DNA from: Alentia gelatinosa
Taxonomy: Eukaryota > Annelida > Polychaeta > Phyllodocida > Polynoidae
Assembly (NCBI GenBank): GCA_950022655.1
Contig: OX465583.1
Coordinates: 38,157,360-38,221,359, forward strand
Direction: 5' to 3'
Length of the DNA stretch: 64,000 nucleotides
The position numbers and the translations under genes are program-made. A model generated the notes under the pieces. It had not been told where the DNA came from. It was given only the letters and a program-made list of their open reading frames with translations, and made no database searches. This document shows, in pieces, positions 48,291 to 60,900 of this stretch (its first letter is position 1; each line of letters starts with the position of its first letter).

Positions 48291-48581
48291 TAAATTTTTA
48301 TAAAATAAATTGGTAATATAAGATTTTCATATAATACAGACTCGGATGGTTATTGGCAAATGGAATATACTACCACTGATGTCCCCAAGTGGCAGAGGTC
48401 GGAATTATTGGATACTGGCGTAAATAAACAGAATCAGGCGTATATATATATAACGTATATATATACGCCACTAGATAAGGCGTCTACGAGACGGATAACA
48501 GGTAGAACTTCTAGACGCAAAATCCTACTGGTAGACGCGTTTCGTATACATATGTAAAATAGTGGTTTTTGTGCAGTGATT

Positions 48582-51500
48582 TGGTCGGGTTTTACCCATA
48601 GTTCAAGACATATACTCAATATCCTCCGTGGAATCTTTTGCTATGGTATTGGTATTAATTATACTACCAGCTCGGACGTTGTAATGTTTTACAAAGTATT
48701 TTACCAAGTATCTATATATGAAGGTATACGAGTTCATGGAATATTTGCTATCAAAAGAAACGTTGCACGCGGGTACGTACCTATATGATAAATATATTTG
48801 ACTAAATAGCACCTTAAGTTTGAGAAGAATTATCCTCTAAACCCAAATCAGTGGAAGTTTCTGTATAATTCACCCTTCCTGTAACTATGTGGAAGACGTG
48901 GAAGACTGCAATTCACTAACATGAAAGTCTGTAAACACGTTATGTCCCCACCTGCTGCGAGAATACTTGAGAAATATCAACTGACTCGTTACTATTAATA
49001 ATGGTTTGTCGGTGTCAGAATAAATGTCCGACCACGTATGTTGAGTGGCAGATGGTGCCAAGTGACCCGCGAAATATGCAATGTTTTATGCCCTTTACAC
49101 TACAGGTTAGATGCCAATCCCGGAGAAGGATGAGGCATTTCACACAGTCGTATGTTAGCGTGTGCTGGGGGCCTCAAGTTGCTGATTTACTTAACTTAAA
49201 CCAGGACCACACAGAGTGTAATTGATACATTGCAGAGAAATGGTTTTCAACAAGGTGATAGGTAAATACTGAATTGACTGCAGTTGGTATTTCAGGAAAA
49301 CGTATTCACCTTATTGGAATGTACCACGTTTCTTTCGATAGAAGTATTGAACGAGCTCATAGAGCTTGATATTTTTATCAAAAGAAACAAGGCAAGAGAG
49401 GATGTCCCAACAAGGTTTATATGTTTTACTTTTATTATATACCTCCAAGTTTGAATATATATTGATATATTAACCAAAAATATGATTATGTTAAGTGACT
49501 ATCCAGAGTGTGTTGGTATGGAATGGTACCTCATTCTCAGCTGCACAGATTCTCAAAGCACGAGCCTCATCTCGTCTCCTAGGTCATTAGTTTAATTATT
49601 CCTTGCTTGACACTTTCATAAGGAGTCAGCTACGCCATAAAACCCAGCGGAACTCATCTCAAAGAATCCTTGAAGATGAACCTAATCATATTTCCTTGAA
49701 TAACTCTCTGATCTGGCAGGACCGATCTAGTACCTCACAAGGATGGCATATAAAGGATGAGAATGCATTGTAATCGCTTCACAGCGCACAAGCATACATC
49801 AGTTTTTATAAACCACCCTTCGTTATTTCGTAGTATGATGCTGTCTCTATGGGCTCTGCCTTGGATCATACCCTCGCCACACACCAATGACCTCGTTCGC
49901 TATTATTGACACTAACTAACGACCATTGTTAACTGATAATGTTATGTAAAAGTGCCTAGTAGTGATAGTTATCCCATCAGTTTTATCGAGTTGAAGGCCT
50001 CATAGAAGATCCCTTTCTGGCAGGCACTTTCCTAGCTTCCCTAGGTATATACATATTGCAAAGGTCGCCTCTGGAGATTAGCCGTAAATTTGTCTTTTTT
50101 CTCGGAAACATCCCTTTGCCTTTCGGTAATAGCTCGGTGAAGACCTCTTAAAGTTCCCCTCTGATCTGACGTCTGTGTGCAGTATGCCAAGAGGGTCAAT
50201 TCACGTATTGCTGTTTCGAAAGTGATGTCCTAATAACTCGTTCCTCGAGGTCGTATTTACATGTAGCCTTCTAATCAGATGAAGCCATTAGACCTCTGAG
50301 AGGGCCGCCTAGTGTTACATTCGTCACTCATAGTGCCTGCTGTGTTAGGGCAAGTCAGCCAGGCCTTTGGATGAACAGAGTAATTGTACACAATAAGTGT
50401 ATACGGTGACCAAATGTTGTTTCATCAAGGGCAGCCCCGTGCATGTAGGTGCAATGCGATCCCCTAGTTTACTTTTCTGCTGACTGTGGCTCGGTCGGAA
50501 TAAAGACGATCGCTAGCATCATATCGGGGAAGCGTTGACAATTAGTTAAATTCAAATTAAATTCTTTGCTGTAGCTTGGAATCATCCATAGGAGTTACAC
50601 ACGTTTTTCCCTGTTAAAATATCCCCAATATATCTTATATCAAACCGTACAAATACCATCAACAATGATTATATGATGTAGAACCTATTACCAAGAACTT
50701 TCCTCAACTCAACAAGAATAATATGTGTCTGTGATAGCAATAAAGATATAGAAAAAACAATAAAGCTTAATGTCCATTACAATCTATGGAGGGCTACACT
50801 AAATTACGCCCAAGACTTATAGATCACGTGACAACACCCAGCCACGTGTAGATCCAGACTGGAAGTAAGCGTCTGTGGCTTGTCCTCGGCCTGACATTGA
50901 CATAGCAGGGCTTAAGCCTAGGCATAATTCCCACCTGCCAGTACAAGCATGGAGCGACTGACGCGCTCCCTGTGAAGATTTTTATCAAGGCGATAGCGCT
51001 GCGTGTTGCTTACGTCCCTGGTCGCAGAGTCTTGTTTTGTTTTCAGCAGAACGAAACACTTTATAACAAACTGCAGAATGATACCTTCTTGATATACTTC
51101 AATGACGCAGACAATATTGATGTAATACACGAGTCGTGACCACCAGACTTATAATACCTGAAGTCTGTAGTTTCTTCTATGATTTATTTATCAGGGAGTT
51201 TAGCTCTTCTTTACTCTCATTATCTTTATAAATAGGTTCTGTTGACACTTCTCTCATTTATGTTCCCACTATTTTCATAGTACACGCACACCCCTCCCAC
51301 ACCAAAACAAATATTTCTAAATGTTTTGATTATCAGTTCAGAGTTATATGATATACCATGTTTTCCTGTCACTCCTATAGATTTACTGTTTTCACGACAC
51401 AGGCATATAAGACCATCTAATATACGATGACTGACATCTATCTATACGTTGGCGTGCTTTAGATCAATCCTTCTAACGTATATTTGAGTTGTATTGATCT

Positions 51501-52717
51501 CAGCTACGTAGCATGGAATTTGTGTTATGCCTTAATGACCAATTCCTTATCCTGCTGAATTCGCTGAGGGCGTGGCAATAGGGATCAGGGCGGGGCTGGT
51601 AAGTGAGATTGACATAGATGTAAATTTATGAGAGATATCATGAGTTTCAAATTTCACCTCAGCACGCCATTGATCATGATCCCTTAGAGGAGTGATATAT
51701 AGGTGCATATTGTACCCAGACAACCATCTTAGAAATGTGTTAAGATGAAAGTCACTTCACATTAAAGGACCCATATATATATTGCCCCCTTCCCTGTAAA
51801 TGACTGGATACACTGATACGATTGGGGGGAGTGGGGGGGATAACTTTCTGGAACCAACCTTGGCTGTTTCTTTGTCTCGTCTCCCTAACACTAATTACCT
51901 TTGCATTCAGAAATGATTCTTCTTCCTCTATCCCATTCAGAAATGCATTAGTCTCTTACAAGTCACGCGTAATGGGAAACCTATGGCAAAGAAAACATAT
52001 ATTATCACAGTGTGGCAGCAAGAGCCATCCTTCTGTGACAGGGACTTGCCCCTAAAGCTTCCTACTGTACGTTACCTTAGAACTTTCCGTAGAGAAAGCC
52101 ACTTCATTAGGGAAACAGAGCCAGTTTTACCTTCAACGAAACTAATGAAGAACAACATTTCCAGCTACACTCGGAAGCTAGCTCGCTTCCCTCATTTAAT
52201 AATTTGAGATTTATATAGTGAATTTCAAATGATATAGACCTTGCATACACAGCATGGACATGACTCTCTACATTCATGCGTCACCCGTACTGCACTGTTA
52301 AGCAAGATAAAAGACAATTTAATGCGACATTGCATTTAGGTACTAATTAACGTGCTGTACTGTTGATTAGGTCTCGTCCATAATTTACATGTGGCTCATC
52401 TGCAGGCACTAATGTTACATCACGATCGATACCCCTGATGAATATTAATGTATATGAAACATTTAGGTTTGAGGAGGTCTAAACAGTGTGCATCTATAAT
52501 TATAGCATATCTGGATAACATGGATGTCAGAGCTTCATTAAAGGAAACACTGACACCTTATAGTGGAAATCAAGTAAAATCATTGCAAATCAATAAGATA
52601 TGACTAATCAGCAATATCTTAGATGTTAAGAAGAGGTAACACATGACGGCAGACACTCTCTCCCCGTCAGCACCGTCCCCGTCCCCGTCAGCACAACTGA
52701 GCAACAGGGGAAAAATA
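48582..52717. other. Non-coding stretch
   Basis: No exon recognised. An E-box pair occurs at 50824-50831 (TCACGTGA) and about 50842-50847 (CACGTG). The remaining frames have no domain. Confidence 0.4.
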
Positions 52718-53041
52718 CGAGAAAGAAAGGGCACAAGATTAGGAGTCAGCACTTCGCAGAAATAGACAGTAGAAGAGTACACTATTATTTTATGTTAGAA
52801 CCTCAACCCTTTCCCTCCATGGTTCGTAACTATTCTTGATCCCATGATCCCATTACCATTTGTAAACAGCATGTTCTACGCGTAGCTGTCTGACAATCAA
52901 TGCCATTCTTCAATAGTAGAGAGAGAAAGCGAAAGATAGAAAAGGACACAAGATTGGGAGATAGTGGTAAGGTATATATACGCTACATTATTTTATATCA
53001 GAACTTTCATTCATTTCCAGGAGGTTCCATAACTATTCTTA
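52718..53041. repeat. Diverged tandem duplication, period about 203-215 bp
   Basis: Copy 1 (52718-52838) and copy 2 (52921-53041) share CACAAGATT (52732, 52947), a TAC-CTA-TTATTTTAT-TCAGAAC-like stretch and AACTATTCTT (52828, 53031) in the same order. Confidence 0.65.
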
Positions 53042-54335
53042 CATACTTATATCGTCATTACTTTAACGATAGCTTTACTTTTGCGGTTTCATGGGATCAC
53101 ATATAAGAAAGAATATATACACTGTTCTTCTGGCCAGTTCTGTTGGCTTTTACGTACTCTCTATCCGTGCAAGATGGTATTTACAAGATGAGGGTGACAG
53201 GAAAGACAAATTACACAGCGGATCGGCTGAGCCACATTCCTGACCAAAACCAATTTGCATTGTCCAAGAATACCACACACTTTCTAATTCTAAAAGGAAC
53301 ATTATTGACTCCGAACACGGATCCCCTGTGCTAACCTTCTCTCATTGCAGGCGGTGACAAGAGCCTTTAAGACATGCGATATGGCGAAATCATAGATGAT
53401 CACCATGTTTGCGATATTGCAAGAGCTGAAACCTGGATCATATGTCACCAACCTCAACATATGAAAACCCGTCCAGTTGCTTCCTAATCATGGCATTGAA
53501 ATAGCTGCACAAAAGTATTACTACCAGCATGAATATTCTCTATTTGCATGTATTGAAATTAATGAATCAATTGGCTTCACGTTACCTTTGACTTCAGAGT
53601 GTTAAGGAATGTGTACATACCTGCAAATAGAAGGGGAAAATATTATTCAGGAACGAAATGAACAGAAAGGATCATATGTGAATTTTACTCTTAAATCAGT
53701 TAGGATTTTGACGTAAATTGCTAAAACACTATATGATTATCACTGATTTTCAGGTGTTTCGTCAAGTGCTATTGCATTGTGATTCATGCACAATGTTGTT
53801 ATAGAAGAAGTAACCTTTCTGATTTCCAACAAATAATAAATTATTTTTGCAGTTCTGAATACTTTTTCAACACCGTTGGAACATATGTGCACTTTTACGT
53901 TGCCTGGCGTGTTCAGTGATAGCTGTGATCTATATTCATTTCATAGATATGGCTACCTGATGGCAGTGGTGTGAGGCATCTGTTTTATCAGTACCATCCC
54001 ACCCACACCTGACGTGACAAATAACGACACTGGGGATGAGCCAATCCCTCATGATACCGACCTCACCGAGGCGCCACCGGAAGAGGAAATCTTTACTATG
54101 ACAGCAGCCATACACGCTTCTGGTATTTTCGCGAAAAGAATGAACCTATGACTGCAATGGCTCACATTGAAAAGATTACTAATAAATATTCATTCAAAGA
54201 GAATAGAGGCTAATGACCAGCTCTATCAACATAAACATTCATAGAAAACATAACAACTAAAATCCAATTCATTTTAGCGAATAGTAAGATGGTACGTTTC
54301 GGGCGCACGCGAGGAGGGTGCTCTATCACTGGAAA
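53042..54335. other. Non-coding stretch
   Basis: No exon or repeat recognised. Confidence 0.4.
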
Positions 54336-54403
54336 TCACGTGACGAAGATTTAAGTCTGGCTGCTAGATGTCCCTGCTGAGACTGTCATGCCCCCTGGTG
54401 GCT
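54336..54403. promoter_or_regulatory. TCACGTGA with CTCF-like motif
   Basis: TCACGTGA (54336-54343) lies 46 bases from AGCCACCAGGGGGC on the minus strand (54390-54403), an excellent CTCF-core match. Confidence 0.45.
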
Positions 54404-54649
54404 ATAATATATGGGCAGTTACCTGCCTTCATGCCTGTCTATACTCTCCGTACGTAACTTTACCAGTATGATGTACGGATGTACGATGGAGTGCAGGCGG
54501 TGGTGGTAGCGGAGGCGTCCGGATGAGAAAAGGGGCACATAGAAAAATCCGTAATTCCACAGAGGCCGTTCTTTAGGGTTCTGTCCGGCCCGAAGCCGTC
54601 TGACAGGTATATTACTGCTACAATCCACTGGGTCCACCTAAAGGTTGAC

Positions 54650-55180
54650 AACCTCTCTGGGATTCCCTTTGCTATTTACAACTACTTTCATCCACTCGCT
54701 CAAACTTCCTCCTTATCCTTACCTTTATACCATCCTCTAGGTCCTTCAATCCACAAGACTTATTCTATATTCACAATGAATCTTGTTCGCTTGCTCTCAT
54801 ATCTATGTCCCTTACGATAAGCTCTAACCTACAGCCCCTAGATCCTCCCAAAACGCTGTATCCAACTGAGATCTACTTTCAATCTTACACAGTATCTTCC
54901 TACTCTTTCCCCTTACTTAAATCAACTCATTCTTCCGTGCCCTAAATCTCTCCATATATCTACTACTTATGCTTATAGCAATCTCCACCTATAGACCCTA
55001 AATTAACTTCAGACCCCTTGCACCATCTGCTATCGATACGGCTTCATCCTACTCTTTCAGAGCCTTCCTTGTCCAAAACCTACCCCTACTTGTAAACCTA
55101 CTGCATCCTCCTCTACAACAATTTCATCCCCTTCACACATAGCTCAACCTACCGCTACAGGTATCTACCACCAAAGATAT
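54650..55180. other. Pyrimidine-rich, G-poor tract
   Basis: About 530 bases with very little G on the plus strand and recurring CTACTT / CCTACC words. Probably old degenerate simple repeat. No coding frame of note. Confidence 0.5.
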
Positions 55181-56555
55181 AGAGGCAGTAGAATATCTAC
55201 CCGGTGTATTGCAATGCTGGGACAACAGGCCATATTGGGGTGGTTAGAGTAGCATCAACTATTACTCAATAGTAGTACTGAAGTCTAGTCTATCATTGGT
55301 GTGGGTCATAACAAAATTAGATGGCTGAGAACATGCTTCCAATCGCTAAAGGTGCTACGTCACAAGATTCTCTGAATACCTAAAATTTCGAGTGCAACTG
55401 CACATCAAAGTCTAGGGAGGCAAAGCTCACTATAACAGACATGATGCTGCATGTAATGGACTATAATAACTGGAGCCATTGATCCGTCTATGGGTTACTA
55501 CCATGATCCAAGTCTCAGGATGGAGACTGGACACACCTGAGCTATGATCATACACAGCTAGGAGAAAATCACTAATCACAGCTCCCCCAGTATGCCTCAA
55601 CACATCCACACTCACTCACCAAGCACAGTAAGGATCAGCTGCAGGTCAGGTCAAAGGTCAGCAGGAAGTGACGGTACCAAATGTCGTCTGCTGAGTGATC
55701 AGCGATGCCCTTTGGTAGTAAGGGTCAAGGTGTGATGGAGGGTGGGGACAGGGAGGTGACAGTCGACATGAGGCAGGTGTCATATCTGTCACTGTCACTA
55801 GGTACTACCAGTGATTCTGCTTCTCCACACCTTCACTTCGGTAGCCCGTAGCAGAGATCTGTCCTCCAATTTTTTTTATAACATACCAGAGACTGGAGGT
55901 ACTTCAGCAAAAACCACTACTTACCCTAGAATCTAACCAAGCACCACCACAAACTAAAGCAACATTAACATCAATGATACTAACATTATCATTGCTAAAA
56001 TGTTCGTAAGCTACCAAAGACTTTCTGAACGGAATTTGTTAGGTACATCTTTCAACAAGAATCCTTGTTGGAGTTTTCTTACATGTCTGGCATCGAAACA
56101 GAATATCTGTCTTAATCAAGCCGTAAGTTATCCTCTATCACCAACCTGATACAAACTGTAGCCTTACATGTGTTCTTTCTCAGTAACGTCTTTCAAATTA
56201 TCCTTGTTAACACCTTGTCTGAAACAATAACTTCTGCTCGTCTATCTTTACGTCAACCGTTAACTGGAATGGATTCCTGATATGAGTGGCTTCGACATTT
56301 CACACAGGAGAGGAAAATGACGTAAATAACTTCCTACTTCTATATAACAAGAGACCCTTCCTTAGCATAATTCTTTCAATCACGCTGTCAACAACAATAA
56401 CTAGAAACATCTTCCTAGACATTCCATGTCTGTATCTTTTTAACCATGAGAGACTCAAAGGAATGGCCAATCGGGGTGCGAAGGAAGAGAGCATTTAATT
56501 CATGAAGGAGCGGCTTGAAGTAAGCAAGCCTGGAGGTGGTGTTGAAGGAAGGTGA
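55181..56555. other. Non-coding stretch
   Basis: No exon recognised; it contains the first DR1 motif (55648-55660). Confidence 0.4.
55643..55660 (+). promoter_or_regulatory. DR1 nuclear-receptor element with extra half-site
   Basis: AGGTCA-A-AGGTCA (55648-55660) is an exact DR1, preceded by an overlapping third AGGTCA at 55643-55648. DR1 sites bind HNF4 and RXR-type receptors. Confidence 0.45.
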
Positions 56556-57260
56556 GTTGTGGAGGTGATAATATTGGAGATACTAGAGGGTGGTGGTTAT
56601 TCTGCAGCTGAGATTGTATACAATGGTGACTCTACTTTTTATGTCGTCATGGAAGGCTGTGATAGGGTTGGTTTCGGTGGTATTAAAGATGTCTGTGATG
56701 GTACTATTGGTGGTGCTAGCGGTGGTTGTGGCGATGGTGTTGATAGCAGTGGTGTTATCCCTTGGGGCATCACTAGTGGTGGATGTATTGGTAGTATTTT
56801 TTCTTTGTGTGTGTTTTTATTTTCAGCTTGAAGTAGAATATCCATCTAGTCATGGACGTGGATATATCGAGACTTTAATTGTGTTGGCTCTCGCGTCAAC
56901 ACAATTCCTTAAATAAAGAGTTTTACCTACCATAGTCTAAAATAATCTTCTTCTTTTCTGGTTTATGTTTTCCCCTTATTAGAATTTATAGTGGGGACAT
57001 AGGTGAAATGGGCATTGGTAGTATTCCTGCTGGTAACGATGGTGGCGAATGCTGTTGTAAGTGTTGGTGGTGTAATTGTTTGTGTTGCTGGTGACACTCT
57101 GTGGCAGTAGTGATTGGTGATTATTGGGGTGGTAGAGTTGGTATATTCTTTGCAGTAGTGTGAAAGTCGCTGTTTGGGTGATACTAGTAGTGGTTTGCTA
57201 GTGCTGGCTCTAGTGGTGACTCTGGCTGTTAGTGGTGGGAGCAATGAATATGACAGCGGA
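56556..57260. repeat. Degenerate TGG/GTT trinucleotide repeat region
   Basis: Imperfect GGT/TGG arrays at about 56559-56815 and 57008-57260, split by about 200 bases of ordinary sequence. All frames across them look Gly/Val-rich or Thr/Pro-rich because of the repeat. Confidence 0.65.
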
Positions 57261-57840
57261 TGATATTGTTTTCTATAAACATGAGTAGTTCGTTCCTGTC
57301 TAACAAAACATAACACCCCTCCTGATAAAATGCAGAGAACCAGTAAAGTATCGTAGTGTACGACTGGTTCCATTTGATACTTATACAGTTATAAATGTAA
57401 ACTTTATTAGTGAGGACAGTATAACCGAGTGAGGAATGAGGTGAAGTACAAGTGGCCGCGCCGCATGATCAAAGACGCATCACCATAGCGCATGCGCATT
57501 TCACCACCTGTTGATGAAGACGAGCGCAGCGCCACCTATTTCCGCTCATAGCCGTGCTGAGGGGTAACCTTATAGTCTAAGTATACGCTATGCCTCTCTG
57601 AACTAGCTGTTGGAGGGAGCCATACTCCATCAGGGTGACCGTTTATCACCACTCCCTCGCAATGTTTGTCAGCAGGCAATGGAGCCGAGGTTTCCCTCAG
57701 GTGTGTTTAGACGCACACCTTTATCCAGCAGTATACAGATCCATATGAACTTATACAACTGTGTGTGTTTGTAGATAGATCCAGGTTCTGTGTATATTCA
57801 TAAATCGGGTGCATACATGTTTATTCATAGAGGTCAATGT
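57261..57840. other. Non-coding stretch with CpG patch
   Basis: It contains an exact NRF1-type palindrome at 57488-57497 in a CpG-enriched interval (57440-57560). Confidence 0.4.
57488..57497. promoter_or_regulatory. NRF1-type palindrome
   Basis: GCGCATGCGC, the core NRF1 site of many metazoan promoters, followed about 30 bases later by GCGCAGCGCCACC. No exon was recognised. Confidence 0.3.
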
Positions 57841-57942
<102 letters not shown>

Positions 57943-60900
57943 GTAGGAATGTATATATTTGTATATTTGTATGTGTGTTTGCTGGTGCCAAAGCTGCCCC
58001 CAACAATATTGCTGCCTTCATTCTAGCACCTACGAAGAGGGCTGATATAGTCAATTAATGTCTAGGTAAGGTACTTATATCTACAATATGACTAGCTTTT
58101 CTACTGAACGCTAAGGTGCTAACAGCCAAATTGCTGCAAGCGAAAATTCCAATTTACTGGTTTATTTCAAATGGCTAATATGCCGCAGACTACAGCGCCC
58201 AGATGCAGTGTTTACCTCTGGTTCTTAGATTTATACCTTCGTCGCAGGACATTTTAACCTTCCTTTGCCGCCACAATGCCAGACCGAGAGTAATGAGCGA
58301 TTGATAATTTAAGAAAGCCCATATTTAATGGTCCCCATGAGACTCTATTAGTATCATATTACCTAACTTTAATCGGATTTTTGTTTTCAATATAGCAGTG
58401 TGTATTTCAACCATGTTAACCAAGGTTGCAATGTAAACCCTCACAAAGTAAACAGTCACTTCCATGTAATGAACGCATTTATATGACGTTACTGTACTAG
58501 ATAGGTTGAGTGGTGGCATTTTGAAGCACGGAATTGCAAGTTGAAAGTGAGATTGTTGCTTTGCGTGCAGTATCTCTCGCACACCAGATATAAATATCAA
58601 ATTGTGACATATGGTACACATTATATCATACAGTCTGGTATACTTTTGGTTTTGCACGAAGCCCAGAACAATAATTTGATAATAGTGATAATTCTATAAT
58701 TTGAGATCAATAATTCTGTTTTTATTGATGTATTTTCAAATCTTCATGGCCAAAGTTCGAAAGTATACGCAAGTTGGCTGGAGGGAACGAGATTGAATCA
58801 ACCAAGGCTATTGCTATTGGCAAGGGACCATGTGACTCTTGCATTGTATATCTGGGAATTGCTGCTCATAAAAAAGGCAGGGCTTATGAGGCCAGGCTTA
58901 ACCGTAGCTCCTAAGCATGCAATAATTCATCAGATCTGGACGGAAAGTTGTGAGGGATTGGGAGAGCACTTGGAGGGGCGTAAGACCTCTGGAAGTATGG
59001 GGCTTCCCCCCGGGCGGCGACAATTATTAATTCATTGCAGTCATTAATTATATGTGGGCTCATGGTGTGATGGAGAGAAAGCCGGACCCATTTAATGTGG
59101 ACAGATAGGGCAGTTCAGGAGATTTTCTCAGAAGGAGCTCGGGTCTTTTAATAGAATAGTGGCAGAGCTTATGACTTAAGCTTGACCACTTTGGTTATGG
59201 CTAGATGGAACTATCTAAGCGGCACCTATACTATACAATGATGATCCCCTTCGCTACTTGACTGAAATTATGATGATTTTTCACAGGGAAACTGTGTGTA
59301 TTTTCAGATATGATTCAATAACACTTTTAGCAAGTTACAAAGGTGTTTTAAATCTATTTTTTAATATCCTAATATGATCAGAGGTTTGAACAGATTTGCG
59401 AAGACCTCTGGTTTTGTTAATACATCGCTTCATTATCCTATGTCCAGAATATTACTTGCCCCTTCTACATATACTTCTAACGGTTTATCCCCTAATTATT
59501 ATGCAGTGAGATGAATGAGTTCAGAATAAAATATTCAAAATAGTTAATGGAAAACCAGAAAAAGAGTAATTTGGAGCACCCGTTCCTAATTCGCTGCATA
59601 CATGTATGTTTGTGTTTTGGCAGTAGCATAATGCAGGCCGATCACAAATAGGACACATCTCTGAATAAAGTCATATGATATAGCTAGGTGGACTTTCAGT
59701 GCCGATTACAATTGCATATCTATGATAGCTTTAGTACTATCATATGAAATAAACATCTCATATCAAATCAAATATCATTCATGTTGTGTGCTCCATCTTG
59801 ACTTCAGTAATCTTATCGAATAGCCATGATTAGCATGTCAGGCTGAAAAAGGATGGTACAGCTTCCATCCATCCTAGAGCAGTGAACCTTGTTGATAATG
59901 TGAGACTCATTACAGAGGTTACTTTAACCCACCACTGTTACGATATATCATATCTATACATTTATTTAGCTATCACTTCACCACTTACCATGAAATATAT
60001 AACAAATGGCCCAATTTTGTACCGCTTTCCTATCATCCATCACCATTGATTACGGCTAATAAAAGGGCCCCGCGATGATATGTCGCTATTTAGTGTGCCT
60101 GGCCAATCTAACACAAGTTTATCTACGTTATCAGATGATGTAAGGCCAGGATTGGTTTTGGCCTACCATTAGTGCTACCTCCATATATGGGACGACCATC
60201 AACATATACAGAGGAAATCTCAAGCACGATATCTGTGGGTATCGTTGAAAAGGAGAGACCCTGTGGTTAGTGCTTATATTTTGTATCATAGGTTTTATGC
60301 ATATATGTATTGTATGGTATAGTGCAGTATAGATTAGATCATTTATACGTGTCCATGTGTTGGAAGGGGATCAAATCCTTTGGTGACATAATCAAAATAA
60401 TGTTAGAAAGGCCATTAATTAATAAAAAGTCATGATGGGGCTATACAGACACATACCCGCCACTGACGGTTCTTCTAGGTTTGTAGACGGTTTACATATG
60501 TGTAGAGCCTGCGGTATGTATTTATGTGCAGTATTCTCCCACTATGTTTCCAGAAGAAGGCTAAGCATTTTGACATCACAAATTAATCGACATAGTTCAG
60601 CTTTAAGACTATAACTCTGACACGCACCAAGATGGTCCAACACTGGGCCCTGCGTTCTTCGCTTCGCGGCAGCTCTGTTATGTAAAGAGATACTTTGACA
60701 ATGGAGCCGCGCCCACAACAAGGGGCTCAAGGGTGTAATGTTCAGACCATCTGTGTGGGCGGCAGGGGAGGCGGTTGTACAGCGCCCTAACTCTCCCCTA
60801 AAGGGGGTATCTGCAGCGGCATGTGCCACGCCCACCAAACCCTTGTCTTGTAACCCAATGGACGTCGTCTTTGAACTCACCCTCCTCCTTATCTGATTCC

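Larger units (their letters stand above)
47579..48578. mobile_element. Non-autonomous CACTA/EnSpm-like DNA transposon, 1,000 bp
   Basis: The ends are inverted repeats. 47578-47614 and the reverse complement of 48543-48579 agree at 34 of 37 positions, and the element's own termini read CACTGCAC...GTGCAGTG. The flanking trinucleotide ATT occurs at 47576-47578 and 48579-48581, a fitting 3-bp target duplication. Subterminal words of the type GCGTCTAC/GTAGACGC recur near both ends (47681, 47697, 47719, 48480, 48510, 48531), and TATATATACGCC occurs at about 47604, 47790 and 48458. CACTG ends, 3-bp duplications and subterminal repeats are hallmarks of the CACTA (EnSpm/CMC) group. No transposase is encoded; the C-rich centre (47870-48110) is a separate compositional block. 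Confidence 0.7.
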
